DNA of 64,000 nucleotides. Source: Micromonospora chokoriensis (GTDB lineage: Bacteria > Actinomycetota > Actinomycetes > Mycobacteriales > Micromonosporaceae). Position 1 is the stretch's first letter, and every line of letters begins with the position of its first letter. The position numbers and the translations under genes are program-made. This document shows, piece after piece, positions 41,445-49,002 of the stretch. Under the pieces are notes generated by a model, which was not told where the DNA came from, did not search any database, and saw only the letters and a program-made list of their open reading frames with translations. Where the stretch lies: NCBI RefSeq assembly GCF_900091505.1, contig NZ_LT607409.1:186001-250000 (forward strand), written 5' to 3'.

Positions 41445-42685
41445 CGGGTCTCCTCGTAGGGCAGTCGGGCCCGGATCAGCCACCGGTCGCCGTCCGGGCC
41501 CACGGTGATCCGGCCGCCGAGCAGCAGCACCCGCTCCCGCATGCCGTCCAGACCGCGACCGCCGTGGCCCAGCGGGGTCCGACCGGGTCTGCTCATCGCG
41601 TTGACCAGCTCCAACTCCAGTGCCTCCGGGTGCAGGTCCAGCCGCAGCGTCACCGGCCCGTCGCCGTAACGGGCGGCGTTGGTCAGTCCCTCCTGCACGA
41701 TGCGGTAGCCCTCCCGGGAGACCGCCGCGGGGACCCGCGCCGCGTCGCCGACGCGATGCGCGTGCACCGCCAGCCCGGCAGCGCGGGCGTCGGTGACCAA
41801 CCGGTCCAGGTCGGCGAGGGTACGCTGCGGCGCCACCACCGGGCGTTCGGTGCCGCTCTCCCGGAGTAGCCCGAGCACGTGGTCCAGCTCGTCCATGGCG
41901 GTCCGTCCGGTCTCCTCGATGGCGGTGAGCGCCCGTCGGACGAACTCCGGGTCGGTGTGCAGGACCTCGCGGGCGGCTCCGGCCTGGAGGGTGGCGACGG
42001 TCAACGCGTGGCCGATGGAGTCGTGCAGCTCCCGGGCCAGCCGGTTGCGTTCGGCGAGCCGGACGGCCTCCCTCTCCAGGGCGGCGATCCGTTCCGCCGG
42101 GGCCGGCCCGAGCAGCACCGGCGCCATCGAGCCGGCGAGCGCGCCGAGCCCGGCGACCGCGTAGCCGAGGCCGACCAGCAGGAGCACCCCGCTCGCTGTC
42201 AGCCAGCCGCCGTCGCGCCCGTCCAACGGCCCGAACCGTTCGCGGCTGATCAGTTCGGTGCCGATGCCGAACTGCTGGGCGATGAAGGCGAGCGCCATCG
42301 GCAGGGCGCTGAACAGCGCGATCATCACCAGCGCGCCGACGACGAGATGGGTGGCGATCCAGAGCGCGCTGCGCAGCCGGGTCTCCCGGTCGCCGGGATG
42401 CCCGGGCACCGGTTCGGGGAGGTCCACGCCGAGCAGGGCCCGTACGGCGGCGATCTCCAGTGCCCGACTGCCGTCCAGCAGCAACGGCGTCCCGGCGATC
42501 AGCGCCGCGATCACCAGCAGGGCGTAGACCAGTGGTCGGGGGATCGCCGAGTCGGCGAACAGCTGGGCGAAGGTCACCGCGAGGACCCCGTACGGCAGTG
42601 CCAGCACTCCGCCGAGCAGCAGGAAGACGCCGCGTCGCCAGGTCGTGCCGGCGACCAGCGGGGTCAGCGCCGCCCGGACTGTCAC
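41441..42685 (-). CDS. Sensor histidine kinase (HisKA_3 type)
   Basis: 414 residues from GTG. Five to six transmembrane helices occupy the first 190 residues. The dimerisation/phospho-acceptor helix has RNRLARELHDSIGHALTVAT with the conserved His. The HATPase_c domain has EGLTNAARYGDGPVTLRL and GRGLDGMRERVLLLGG. It pairs with the LuxR-type regulator directly downstream. No recognisable extracytoplasmic ligand domain is visible, so the signal is unknown. Confidence 0.93.
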   Translation of the reverse strand: MTVRAALTPLVAGTTWRRGVFLLLGGVLALPYGVLAVTFAQLFADSAIPRPLVYALLVIAALIAGTPLLLDGSRALEIAAVRALLGVDLPEPVPGHPGDRETRLRSALWIATHLVVGALVMIALFSALPMALAFIAQQFGIGTELISRERFGPLDGRDGGWLTASGVLLLVGLGYAVAGLGALAGSMAPVLLGPAPAERIAALEREAVRLAERNRLARELHDSIGHALTVATLQAGAAREVLHTDPEFVRRALTAIEETGRTAMDELDHVLGLLRESGTERPVVAPQRTLADLDRLVTDARAAGLAVHAHRVGDAARVPAAVSREGYRIVQEGLTNAARYGDGPVTLRLDLHPEALELELVNAMSRPGRTPLGHGGRGLDGMRERVLLLGGRITVGPDGDRWLIRARLPYEETR

Positions 42686-42740
42686 CTCGTCATTCTGCTG
42701 CCGGGGTGGGCCTGGGCGACTCCCCCGTGCCGGGGAGATC

Positions 42741-43247
42741 TCAGCGGTGGTCGGCGACGTACTGCTGCGGGTCCTTGTCGCGGAACGGCAGGTTGCGGCC
42801 GAACTTGTGCTCGCCGTAGAAGGTGAGCCAGCGTTGCCCCAGCTCGGCGCGGAGTTCGACGCTGGCGTGCCGGCGGAAGTCGGGCAGCGCCTCGTCCTCC
42901 TCCTCGGCGAGGTGCTCGCTGTTCTCCCGGCGGGCCGTGCCGACCGCCGCCCACCACTCGTCCGAGCCGACCGGGTGCAGCTTCGCCTCGGCGATGGCGT
43001 CCCGGATCTTGTTGTGGTCGCCGATCGCGTCGGCGGTCTCGTCCTCGCCGTCGTCGCCGTGCTTGACCAGGTGCGGGTAGAGGATCGCCTCCTCCGCCTC
43101 GGCGTGGATGTCCAGGTGCAGGGCGAGGGCGTCCCAGACGGCGAGCATCTCCTGCTCGTCGCGGGCGTCGTCGAGGCGGGCGAAGCCGCGCCGGAAGGCG
43201 GCGTGGTCGTCCAGGATCAGTGCGGTGATGTCGTCCACTGTGCTCAC
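42741..43247 (-). CDS. Hemerythrin-domain protein
   Basis: 168 residues from GTG (MSTVDDITALILDDHAAFRR), overlapping the upstream aldo/keto reductase stop by GTGA. Metal-ligand His/Glu positions are visible in LDDHAAF, HLDIHAEAEEAILYPHL, GDHNKIRDAI and SEHLAEEEDEALPD. The family binds a di-iron site used for oxygen, nitric oxide or redox sensing or storage. The tail has YGEHKFGRNLPF. Context is a probable two-gene operon with the reductase. Confidence 0.88.
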   Translation of the reverse strand: MSTVDDITALILDDHAAFRRGFARLDDARDEQEMLAVWDALALHLDIHAEAEEAILYPHLVKHGDDGEDETADAIGDHNKIRDAIAEAKLHPVGSDEWWAAVGTARRENSEHLAEEEDEALPDFRRHASVELRAELGQRWLTFYGEHKFGRNLPFRDKDPQQYVADHR

Positions 43248-44224
43248 TTTCCCGTTGGGCCGGCGAACCGGGCACGCACCATCGCCGGCATCGCGGCGAG
43301 GCCGGTGACGGGCCGGAAGCGTTTCGCGGCCTCGACCAGCGCGGCGTACTCGTCGTCGGCGAGGTCGATGTCCGCGGCGGCGGCGTTGCGTTCCATCTGT
43401 TCCACCCCCGACGCGCCGGGAATGGCGAGCACGTTCGGGTGACGCAGGAGGTAGGCCAGCGCGATCTGGCTGGGGGTGGCGTCGTGCGCGTCGGCCACCT
43501 GGCGCACTGTGTCGATCAGGACCGCGCCGCGTTCCAGGTTTTCCGGCAGGAAGTACGGGTTGGCCCGCCGGACCGCTCCGCTCGGCGGGTTCTTCGCGTC
43601 GTACCGGCCGGAGAGGAAGCCCTGCGCCAGCGGGCTGTACGCGATGACCACCCGGCCGGCCTCCCGCGCGTACGGCAGCAGATCCTGTTCGGGCGCGCGG
43701 TCCAGCATGCTGTAGCGGACCTGGTTGCTGAGCACCCGGCGGCCCAGCGCCGCCTCGGCGACCTGCCAGCGGCGCAGCCCGTAGTTGCTCACGCCGACCT
43801 CGCCGACCAGCCCGACGTCCTGCAGGACGCGCATGCCGCGCATGGTGGTGTGGTCGGCGACGAGCGGGTTGGGCGAGTGCACCTGGTAGAGGTCGATGCT
43901 GGTGACGCCGAGCCGGGCCGCCGAGGCGACAGCCCGTTGCTGCACCACCGCCGCCACCGGCAGCACGGGCAGGATCTTGGACGCGATCACCACCTTCGGC
44001 CGGTCGTCGCCGAGGGCCGCGCCGAGGATGCGCTCGCTGCGCCCGAAGCCGTAGATCTCCGCGCTGTCGAAGACGGTGACGCCCAGCTCGACGGCCCGTC
44101 GGACGATCCGCGCCGCCTGCTGCTCGAACTCCCGGCCGTAGCCCCATTCGCGAGAACCGAACTGCCAGGTGCCCAGCCCGATCTTCGACAGCGGTTTGGG
44201 GGTGTCGAGCGCAATGAAACGCAT
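43244..44224 (-). CDS. Aldo/keto reductase
   Basis: 326 residues from ATG (MRFIALDTPKPLSKIGLGTW). It has the AKR pattern: GTWQFGSREWGYG, TVFDSAEIYGFGRSERILGA with catalytic Asp and Tyr, VVIASKILP with Lys, DLYQVHSPNP with His, and the cofactor end AIPGASGVEQMERNAAA. It should be an NADPH-dependent carbonyl reductase of unknown substrate. It is divergent from a second, different aldo/keto reductase gene (gap 70 bp). Confidence 0.92.
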   Translation of the reverse strand: MRFIALDTPKPLSKIGLGTWQFGSREWGYGREFEQQAARIVRRAVELGVTVFDSAEIYGFGRSERILGAALGDDRPKVVIASKILPVLPVAAVVQQRAVASAARLGVTSIDLYQVHSPNPLVADHTTMRGMRVLQDVGLVGEVGVSNYGLRRWQVAEAALGRRVLSNQVRYSMLDRAPEQDLLPYAREAGRVVIAYSPLAQGFLSGRYDAKNPPSGAVRRANPYFLPENLERGAVLIDTVRQVADAHDATPSQIALAYLLRHPNVLAIPGASGVEQMERNAAAADIDLADDEYAALVEAAKRFRPVTGLAAMPAMVRARFAGPTGK

Positions 44225-44294
44225 GGCGTCGAAACTACCCCGATGTCCTGGTTCACACGCCCGATCCCCGGCAGGACCTGCCGGAGCTAGGCTC

Positions 44295-45290
44295 ATGATC
44301 GTGACCTACCTCGCCGCGGATGACCGCTACGACTCCATGACCTACCGGCGCAGCGGGCGCAGTGGCCTGCGTCTGCCCGCCGTGTCCCTCGGTCTCTGGC
44401 ACAACTTCGGCCCGGACCGCCCGTTCGATCGGCAGCGCGACATCGTCCGACGCGCCTTCGACCTGGGTGTGACCCACTTCGACCTGGCCAACAACTACGG
44501 CCCGCCGCCCGGCTCGGCGGAGGAGAACTTCGGCCGGATGCTCGCCACCGACCTGAAGGCGTACCGGGACGAGCTGGTCATCTCCAGCAAGGCCGGATAC
44601 CTCATGTGGCCCGGCCCGTACGGCGAGTGGGGTTCGCGCAAGAACCTCATCTCGTCGTTGGACCAGTCGCTGGGCCGCATGGGGTTGGACTACGTCGACA
44701 TCTTCTACTCGCACCGGTTCGACCCGGACACCCCGCTGGAGGAGACGATGGGCGCGCTCGACGCCATCGTCCGCTCCGGCAAGGCGCTCTACGTCGGCAT
44801 CTCGAACTACAACTCCGAGCAGACCAGCCGGGCCGCCGCGATCCTGCGTGACCTGGGTACGCCGCTGCTGATCAACCAGCCGTCGTACTCGATGCTCAAC
44901 CGCTGGACCGAGTCCGACGGTCTGCTCGACACGCTGGAGCAGGTCGGTGCGGGCTGCATCGCGTACAGCCCGCTGGCCCAGGGCCTGCTGACCGACCGCT
45001 ACCTGGGCGGCATCCCGGCCGACTCGCGGGTGCGTACCAGCGTCTTCCTCAACGAGAGCGACCTGAGCGACGAGAAGATGGCCACCATCCGGGGCCTCGG
45101 CGCGGTCGCCGACCGGCGCGGCCAGTCGCTCGCGCAGCTCGCGCTGGCCTGGGCGCTGCGTGACCCGCGGATGACCAGCCTGATCATCGGGGCGAGCAGC
45201 GTCGAACAGTTGGAGACGAACATCGCCGCGCTCGACAACCTCGACTTCACCGCCGACGAGTTGGCCGACATCGAGCAGCACCTGGGCTGA
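44295..45290 (+). CDS. Aldo/keto reductase, YghZ (glyceraldehyde-3-phosphate reductase)-like
   Basis: 331 residues from ATG 44295, with GTG 44301 as an alternative. It has MTYRRSGRSGLRLPAVSLGL, THFDLANNYGPPPGSAEENFG, VISSKAGYLMWPGPYGEWGS and DYVDIFYSHRFDPDTPLEET. These residues match the E. coli YghZ group (AKR14A) that reduces L-glyceraldehyde 3-phosphate and methylglyoxal. The C-terminal segment SLIIGASSVEQLETNIAALD binds NADPH. Confidence 0.92.
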   Translation: MIVTYLAADDRYDSMTYRRSGRSGLRLPAVSLGLWHNFGPDRPFDRQRDIVRRAFDLGVTHFDLANNYGPPPGSAEENFGRMLATDLKAYRDELVISSKAGYLMWPGPYGEWGSRKNLISSLDQSLGRMGLDYVDIFYSHRFDPDTPLEETMGALDAIVRSGKALYVGISNYNSEQTSRAAAILRDLGTPLLINQPSYSMLNRWTESDGLLDTLEQVGAGCIAYSPLAQGLLTDRYLGGIPADSRVRTSVFLNESDLSDEKMATIRGLGAVADRRGQSLAQLALAWALRDPRMTSLIIGASSVEQLETNIAALDNLDFTADELADIEQHLG

Positions 45291-45345
45291 GCACCGCCGG
45301 GTTCGGGCACGACCAGGGGTGGTGAAGGTTCGACGGCAGCCCTGG

Positions 45346-45708
45346 TCACCGTTTCCCGTCGACGGCCGCTGCGGCGCGATCGGCGAGGTAGGCCAGGTAG
45401 ACCAGGTAGGGCACGACGAGCAGGGCGAGCACGAGCACCGCCGCGATCACCGGCGGGTCACCGAAGGCGGCCCCGAGCAGAATCGGCAGCGGCGAGACGG
45501 CCGCCAGCAGGATGCCGGTGCGGCGCAGGGGGCGGGCGACCCGTCGGTGCGCGGCGTGCCAGTGCTCCGCCGAGCGCATCGTCGCCGGCGTGCGTACGCC
45601 GGGGCTGCGGTGTCTGTTCACCGTCGGTCGCAGCGCGGCCCGGGCGGTGAACGCCACGAGCCAACCGAGGAACGCGTAGACCACAGTCACAAAGGCCCCG
45701 GGCCACAC
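45346..45708 (-). CDS. SdpI-family-like small membrane protein
   Basis: 120 residues from GTG 45708, which has AGGAGGT six bases upstream; a longer open start at 45738 lacks this. Three transmembrane helices are visible. Between the first and second lies [20 protein letters not shown], the pattern of the SdpI/YfhL group, in which Bacillus SdpI confers immunity to the SdpC killing factor. No sdpC-like gene is nearby, so the role here is open. Confidence 0.7.
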   Translation of the reverse strand: MWPGAFVTVVYAFLGWLVAFTARAALRPTVNRHRSPGVRTPATMRSAEHWHAAHRRVARPLRRTGILLAAVSPLPILLGAAFGDPPVIAAVLVLALLVVPYLVYLAYLADRAAAAVDGKR

Positions 45709-45814
45709 TCTGGCACCTCCTGACGCATCGCCGACCATCAGCGTAGAGGACGGGAATCCCCCGGGCGGGCGTGGCGTTTCGATACCCGGAACCGCTTACA
45801 CCGAGGAGGCAGAG

Positions 45815-45937
45815 ATGAAGGTACGTAGCTCGTTGCGTGCGCTGAAGCAGAAGCCGGGTTCGGTGGTGGTCCGCCGTCGCGGCCGGACGGTCGTGGTGAA
45901 CCGTGCCAACCCGCAGTGGAAGAGCCGCCAGGGCTGA
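45815..45937 (+). CDS. rpmJ: Ribosomal protein L36, zinc-ligand-free (C-minus) paralogue
   Basis: 40 residues starting [20 protein letters not shown] and ending NPQWKSRQG, with GAGGAGG six bases upstream. The Cys/His zinc ligands of standard L36 are absent, and the length and sequence match the alternative L36 used when zinc is short, which in actinomycetes is often under Zur control. No Zur-box-like palindrome (TGAAAATNATTTTCA type) was seen upstream. A perfect 16-bp hairpin follows the gene. Too short for most gene callers. Confidence 0.93.
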   Translation: MKVRSSLRALKQKPGSVVVRRRGRTVVVNRANPQWKSRQG

Positions 45938-45966
45938 CCCCGGCCCGGACCGGACATACAGTCGAC

Positions 45967-46002
45967 AACCGCCCTGACCGGGTCCCCCCGGTCAGGGCGG
46001 TT
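45967..46002. terminator. Bidirectional 16-bp perfect hairpin terminator
   Basis: AACCGCCCTGACCGGG (45967-45982) pairs perfectly with CCCGGTCAGGGCGGTT (45987-46002), loop TCCC. It lies between the convergent rpmJ and ligase genes. Read in the + direction the 3' side ends TT, in the - direction also TT, fitting use in both directions. Confidence 0.85.
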
Positions 46003-46019
46003 CGCGTATCGACCGAATG

Positions 46020-47411
46020 TCACGGCCCGTCCCGGAGCTGCGCGAGTCGCCTCTTGTCCGGTTTGCCGCTCGGCGCGAGCGGAACCCGGTCGAGCACGGT
46101 GACGGTGCGGGGCACCGCGAGGTCGTTCACCTGTGCGGCCACGAGCGTGCGCAACACGTCCGGATCGGGCGTCCTCCCGGCCACCGGCACCACGAAGGCG
46201 TGCACGGCCTCGCCGGTCATCTCGTCCGGGCACCCGACGACGTACGCCTCGCCGACCGTGGCGTCGGCGGCGAGCGCCCGCTCCACCGGTCCGGCATGGA
46301 CCAGCTGCGCGTTGACGATGATCACGTCCCGTGCGCGCCCGAGCAGCCGCAGGTACCCGTCCGCGTCGAGCTCGCCCAGGTCACGGGTACGCACCCACCC
46401 GTCCACGAACACCTCGGCCGACTCGTCCGGGTCCTGCCAGTACGAGGACGCCTGGGTGGGTGTGCGGACGTAGATCTCGCCGTCGCGGATGGAGACGTCC
46501 ACGGCCGGGCGGCCGACAGTGGCGAGCGTGGCCGGGTTGGTCAGCATCTCGGCGGGGGTCACCATGGCGATCATCGACGTCTCGGTCTGCCCGTATCCGT
46601 GGAAGAGCACCGGGCCCAGCACGTCGAGGGCCTCCGCGAGTCGGCCCGGCGCGAGTGGCGACCCGGAGACCATCAGCGCCCCGAGGTGACGCAGGTCGAC
46701 CGGATTGGCGCGCTGGTCCCGGATCAGCTGGTGCAGCTTGCCGACGGTGATCACGCTGGCCGTGGCCTGGTGGTCGACCAGGGCATCCGGGAAGACCGGC
46801 CGGGGCGCCACGACGAGGGTGCCACCCGCTGCGAGGGCGAGGACGCCGTACTCCAGCATCACCTGACTGGCCAGCGAGCCGAAGACCAGGTAGCGCCGCA
46901 TCCGGGTGGCCAGTTCGGCGATGGCCGGGGGCCACCGGTCCGGGTACGGGACCCAGGCCGCCGACATGGCCGCGTAGGTCTGCACCACGCCCTTCGGCGT
47001 TCCCGTGCTGCCACTGGTCCAGGTGATCCGCGCAGGGTCCTCGGCCCGCCCCGCCGCGACGAGTGGCAGCCCGTCGTCGGGATGCTCGGCGAACGAGGCC
47101 AGCCGGGCCGAGTCGACGATGAGGGAGCCGGACAGTTGCGCCGGGCTCAGGTCGGCACGCCACCCGGACACCCGCGCCCCGACGGCGAAGGCGGCCATGG
47201 TGGCGGCGAAGGCCGCGGCGGTGACCGGCAGATCGAGCGTGACACCCACTCCGGGCCCCGCGCCGCACGAGCGCAGCCCGGCCGCGACGCGCCGGATCAG
47301 ACCCGCCATCTCCGAGGCGGTCGTGACGACCGGCCCGTCCTCGAAGACCGGCCGGTCCCCGCCGGTTGCCAGGAGGTCGAGGACGGGCTGCGGCCAGACG
47401 TCAGCGGGCAT
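46020..47411 (-). CDS. Adenylate-forming acid-CoA ligase-like enzyme
   Basis: 463 residues from ATG 47411, overlapping the upstream flavoprotein stop by 11 bases. Class I adenylation motifs are present: A3 ITWTSGSTGTPKGVV, A5 FHGYGQTETSMI, A7 RTRDLGELDADGYLRLLGR, A8-like DVIIVNAQLVHAGPVE and the A10 lysine in PLAPSGKPDKRR. At 463 residues it is short for an acyl-CoA synthetase (usual 500-550). No carrier domain is attached. It probably activates a carboxylic acid as AMP ester for CoA or a carrier protein. Being coupled to the FOXRED2-like flavoprotein and beside an aromatic amino-acid lyase, cinnamate- or phenylacetate-type acids are plausible substrates, but this is inference. Confidence 0.85.
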   Translation of the reverse strand: MPADVWPQPVLDLLATGGDRPVFEDGPVVTTASEMAGLIRRVAAGLRSCGAGPGVGVTLDLPVTAAAFAATMAAFAVGARVSGWRADLSPAQLSGSLIVDSARLASFAEHPDDGLPLVAAGRAEDPARITWTSGSTGTPKGVVQTYAAMSAAWVPYPDRWPPAIAELATRMRRYLVFGSLASQVMLEYGVLALAAGGTLVVAPRPVFPDALVDHQATASVITVGKLHQLIRDQRANPVDLRHLGALMVSGSPLAPGRLAEALDVLGPVLFHGYGQTETSMIAMVTPAEMLTNPATLATVGRPAVDVSIRDGEIYVRTPTQASSYWQDPDESAEVFVDGWVRTRDLGELDADGYLRLLGRARDVIIVNAQLVHAGPVERALAADATVGEAYVVGCPDEMTGEAVHAFVVPVAGRTPDPDVLRTLVAAQVNDLAVPRTVTVLDRVPLAPSGKPDKRRLAQLRDGP

Positions 47412-48939
47412 CGGCGAGGACGCCCTTGACGAAGACCTCCAGGGGCTGCCGGTGCACTGTCGGCAGGTCCCAGGTGTTCTCCAGGTTCTCCGCGAGGTGG
47501 TGCTCGGCGACGACCTGCCCGTCGCGCAGCACCCGCACGACGGGGTGGAGGTAGCTGGCGTCGTGCGCGGCATTCGCGTCGTTCTCGGCCGGACGCGGCA
47601 CCGTGATGTCGAACGGGTCGACCTGGTCGTGGTCGGGGCCGTACTCCAGGGTGACCAGGAACGCGAACACGTCCGGCAGCGCCTCCCGCAGGTAGGCGAC
47701 CGGCACCTCCTCGCGGTAGCCGGCGGCGTCGCCCTCGACCGTGATGACGTCGCCGAGCACCGCGAACTGCTGCCACAGCGCCGAGGTCACGTTGATCCGG
47801 GCGATGATCGCATCGGCGATCGCCTCCGGCGTCAGGGCGATCTTCCGGGACGGCCAGGGCTGCCCGTGGTGCCGCTCGCGCAGGATGTGGTGCAGTGCCC
47901 GGACGGCATAGCGGAACCCGTGAATGAAGCCGTTGGTGGACTTCTTGAAGTCCCGCTGCTGGCTGAGGGTGCCGGCGAAGTAGAGACCGCTGACGTTCAC
48001 CGACTCGAAGGCGGGTGTCTGCGCCGGGAACCGATCGTTGATGACCAGCTCCGGCCGCGCGGACTCGGCGAAGATGGACGCGTCGAAGCGGAATCCGGTG
48101 CAGAGGATGATCCGGTCGTACGCGAGTTCGCGCAGATTCTCGACGGTCCGGGCGTACCGGAAGAGTACCCGGAACCCGCCGTCCTCCCGCCGGCTGATCT
48201 GCTCCACAGTGCCGTCCAGTACGGCGTTCTGCGACTTCAGCTGATAGGTGTCCAGGAAGTTGTTGTTGACGGCGCGCAGGTGGCCGACGTAATGGGACTG
48301 CCAGGCCAGTTTGATGGAGTGCGGCCCGGCGACGTGAATCGTCGCGGCGGTCTCGACGAGCGCGTCCGCGGTCTCGAAGGCCGAGTTGCCCTTACCGATG
48401 ATCAACACGCGTTGGTTGACAAAGTCGGCGGGGTCGACGCTCACCGTGTCGTACCGCTCGGCCAGGTCCGCGCCCTCGATCGGCGGCACGTAGAGCTGGG
48501 AGACACCGGTGGCGACGACGACTCTCCGTGCCGTCCACCTGTCGTCGCCGGCCTCGACGGTGAACACGTCGTCGTGCTTGGACACGGAGGTCACCCGGGT
48601 GTCGTAACGGACGCGCAGACCTCGCGCGAAGTCGGCGAGATATCGCACCAGATCGTCCGCGGCCGGGAAGTAGCGCGTGCTGTAGTTCTTGAAGAGCAGC
48701 TCCGGATCCTCGGTCAACAACGAGTTCCAGTCCGACCGTAAATTGAACTCCGGGTCCTCCGATCCGGTCCACACCTTGTTGATCGAAATCAGCTGGCGAT
48801 GCCGGGGATAGGTCTCGAAGAAAGTGCCCGGCCGTGGGCCGCCCTCCAGCACCAGGTAGTCGTGACCGTCGCGTTCGAGCAGGGCCGCGAGCTGCAGACC
48901 GGCCGGCCCGGCTCCGATGATCAGGCAATCGTGCGTCAT
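47401..48939 (-). CDS. FAD-dependent oxidoreductase resembling eukaryotic FOXRED2 (copy 1)
   Basis: 512 residues from ATG (MTHDCLIIGAGPAGLQLAAL). FAD-binding GAGPAG at residues 9-14 and a second nucleotide-binding motif GKGNSAFETAD near 190 are clear. The usual FMO motif FxGxxxH is absent. Instead, TYPRHRQLISINKVWTGSED, FNLRSDWNSLL, SHYVGHLRAVNNNFLDTYQL and HGFRYAVRALHHIL recall the pattern I remember for human FOXRED2/ERFAD along the full length. That similarity should be confirmed by search. It is the first gene of the left arm and divergent from the lyase, with a paralogue at 50498-52072. Likely a flavin oxidoreductase acting on the pathway's intermediate. Confidence 0.85.
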   Translation of the reverse strand: MTHDCLIIGAGPAGLQLAALLERDGHDYLVLEGGPRPGTFFETYPRHRQLISINKVWTGSEDPEFNLRSDWNSLLTEDPELLFKNYSTRYFPAADDLVRYLADFARGLRVRYDTRVTSVSKHDDVFTVEAGDDRWTARRVVVATGVSQLYVPPIEGADLAERYDTVSVDPADFVNQRVLIIGKGNSAFETADALVETAATIHVAGPHSIKLAWQSHYVGHLRAVNNNFLDTYQLKSQNAVLDGTVEQISRREDGGFRVLFRYARTVENLRELAYDRIILCTGFRFDASIFAESARPELVINDRFPAQTPAFESVNVSGLYFAGTLSQQRDFKKSTNGFIHGFRYAVRALHHILRERHHGQPWPSRKIALTPEAIADAIIARINVTSALWQQFAVLGDVITVEGDAAGYREEVPVAYLREALPDVFAFLVTLEYGPDHDQVDPFDITVPRPAENDANAAHDASYLHPVVRVLRDGQVVAEHHLAENLENTWDLPTVHRQPLEVFVKGVLADAR

Positions 48940-48963
48940 ACGGCGCAATTTACTGAGGCGATT

Positions 48964-48977
48964 TCAGAGCGCTCTGA
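48964..48977. promoter_or_regulatory. 14-bp palindrome in the divergent promoter region of the lyase cluster
   Basis: TCAGAGCGCTCTGA is a perfect palindrome in the 63-bp gap between the divergent flavoprotein and lyase starts. It lies 26 bp upstream of the lyase start and 25 bp upstream of the flavoprotein start. Central position suggests an operator for both arms. No regulator gene lies within the cluster; the adjacent OmpR-type system is one candidate. Confidence 0.55.
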
Positions 48978-49002
48978 GAAACTGTCTCTAGCATCCGCTT
49001 CC

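Noticed and set aside
42741..44147. Hemerythrin frame extended through the aldo/keto reductase
   Set aside because: The frame is open by chance; the reductase occupies the other frame with clear AKR motifs, and the hemerythrin start overlaps its stop by GTGA.
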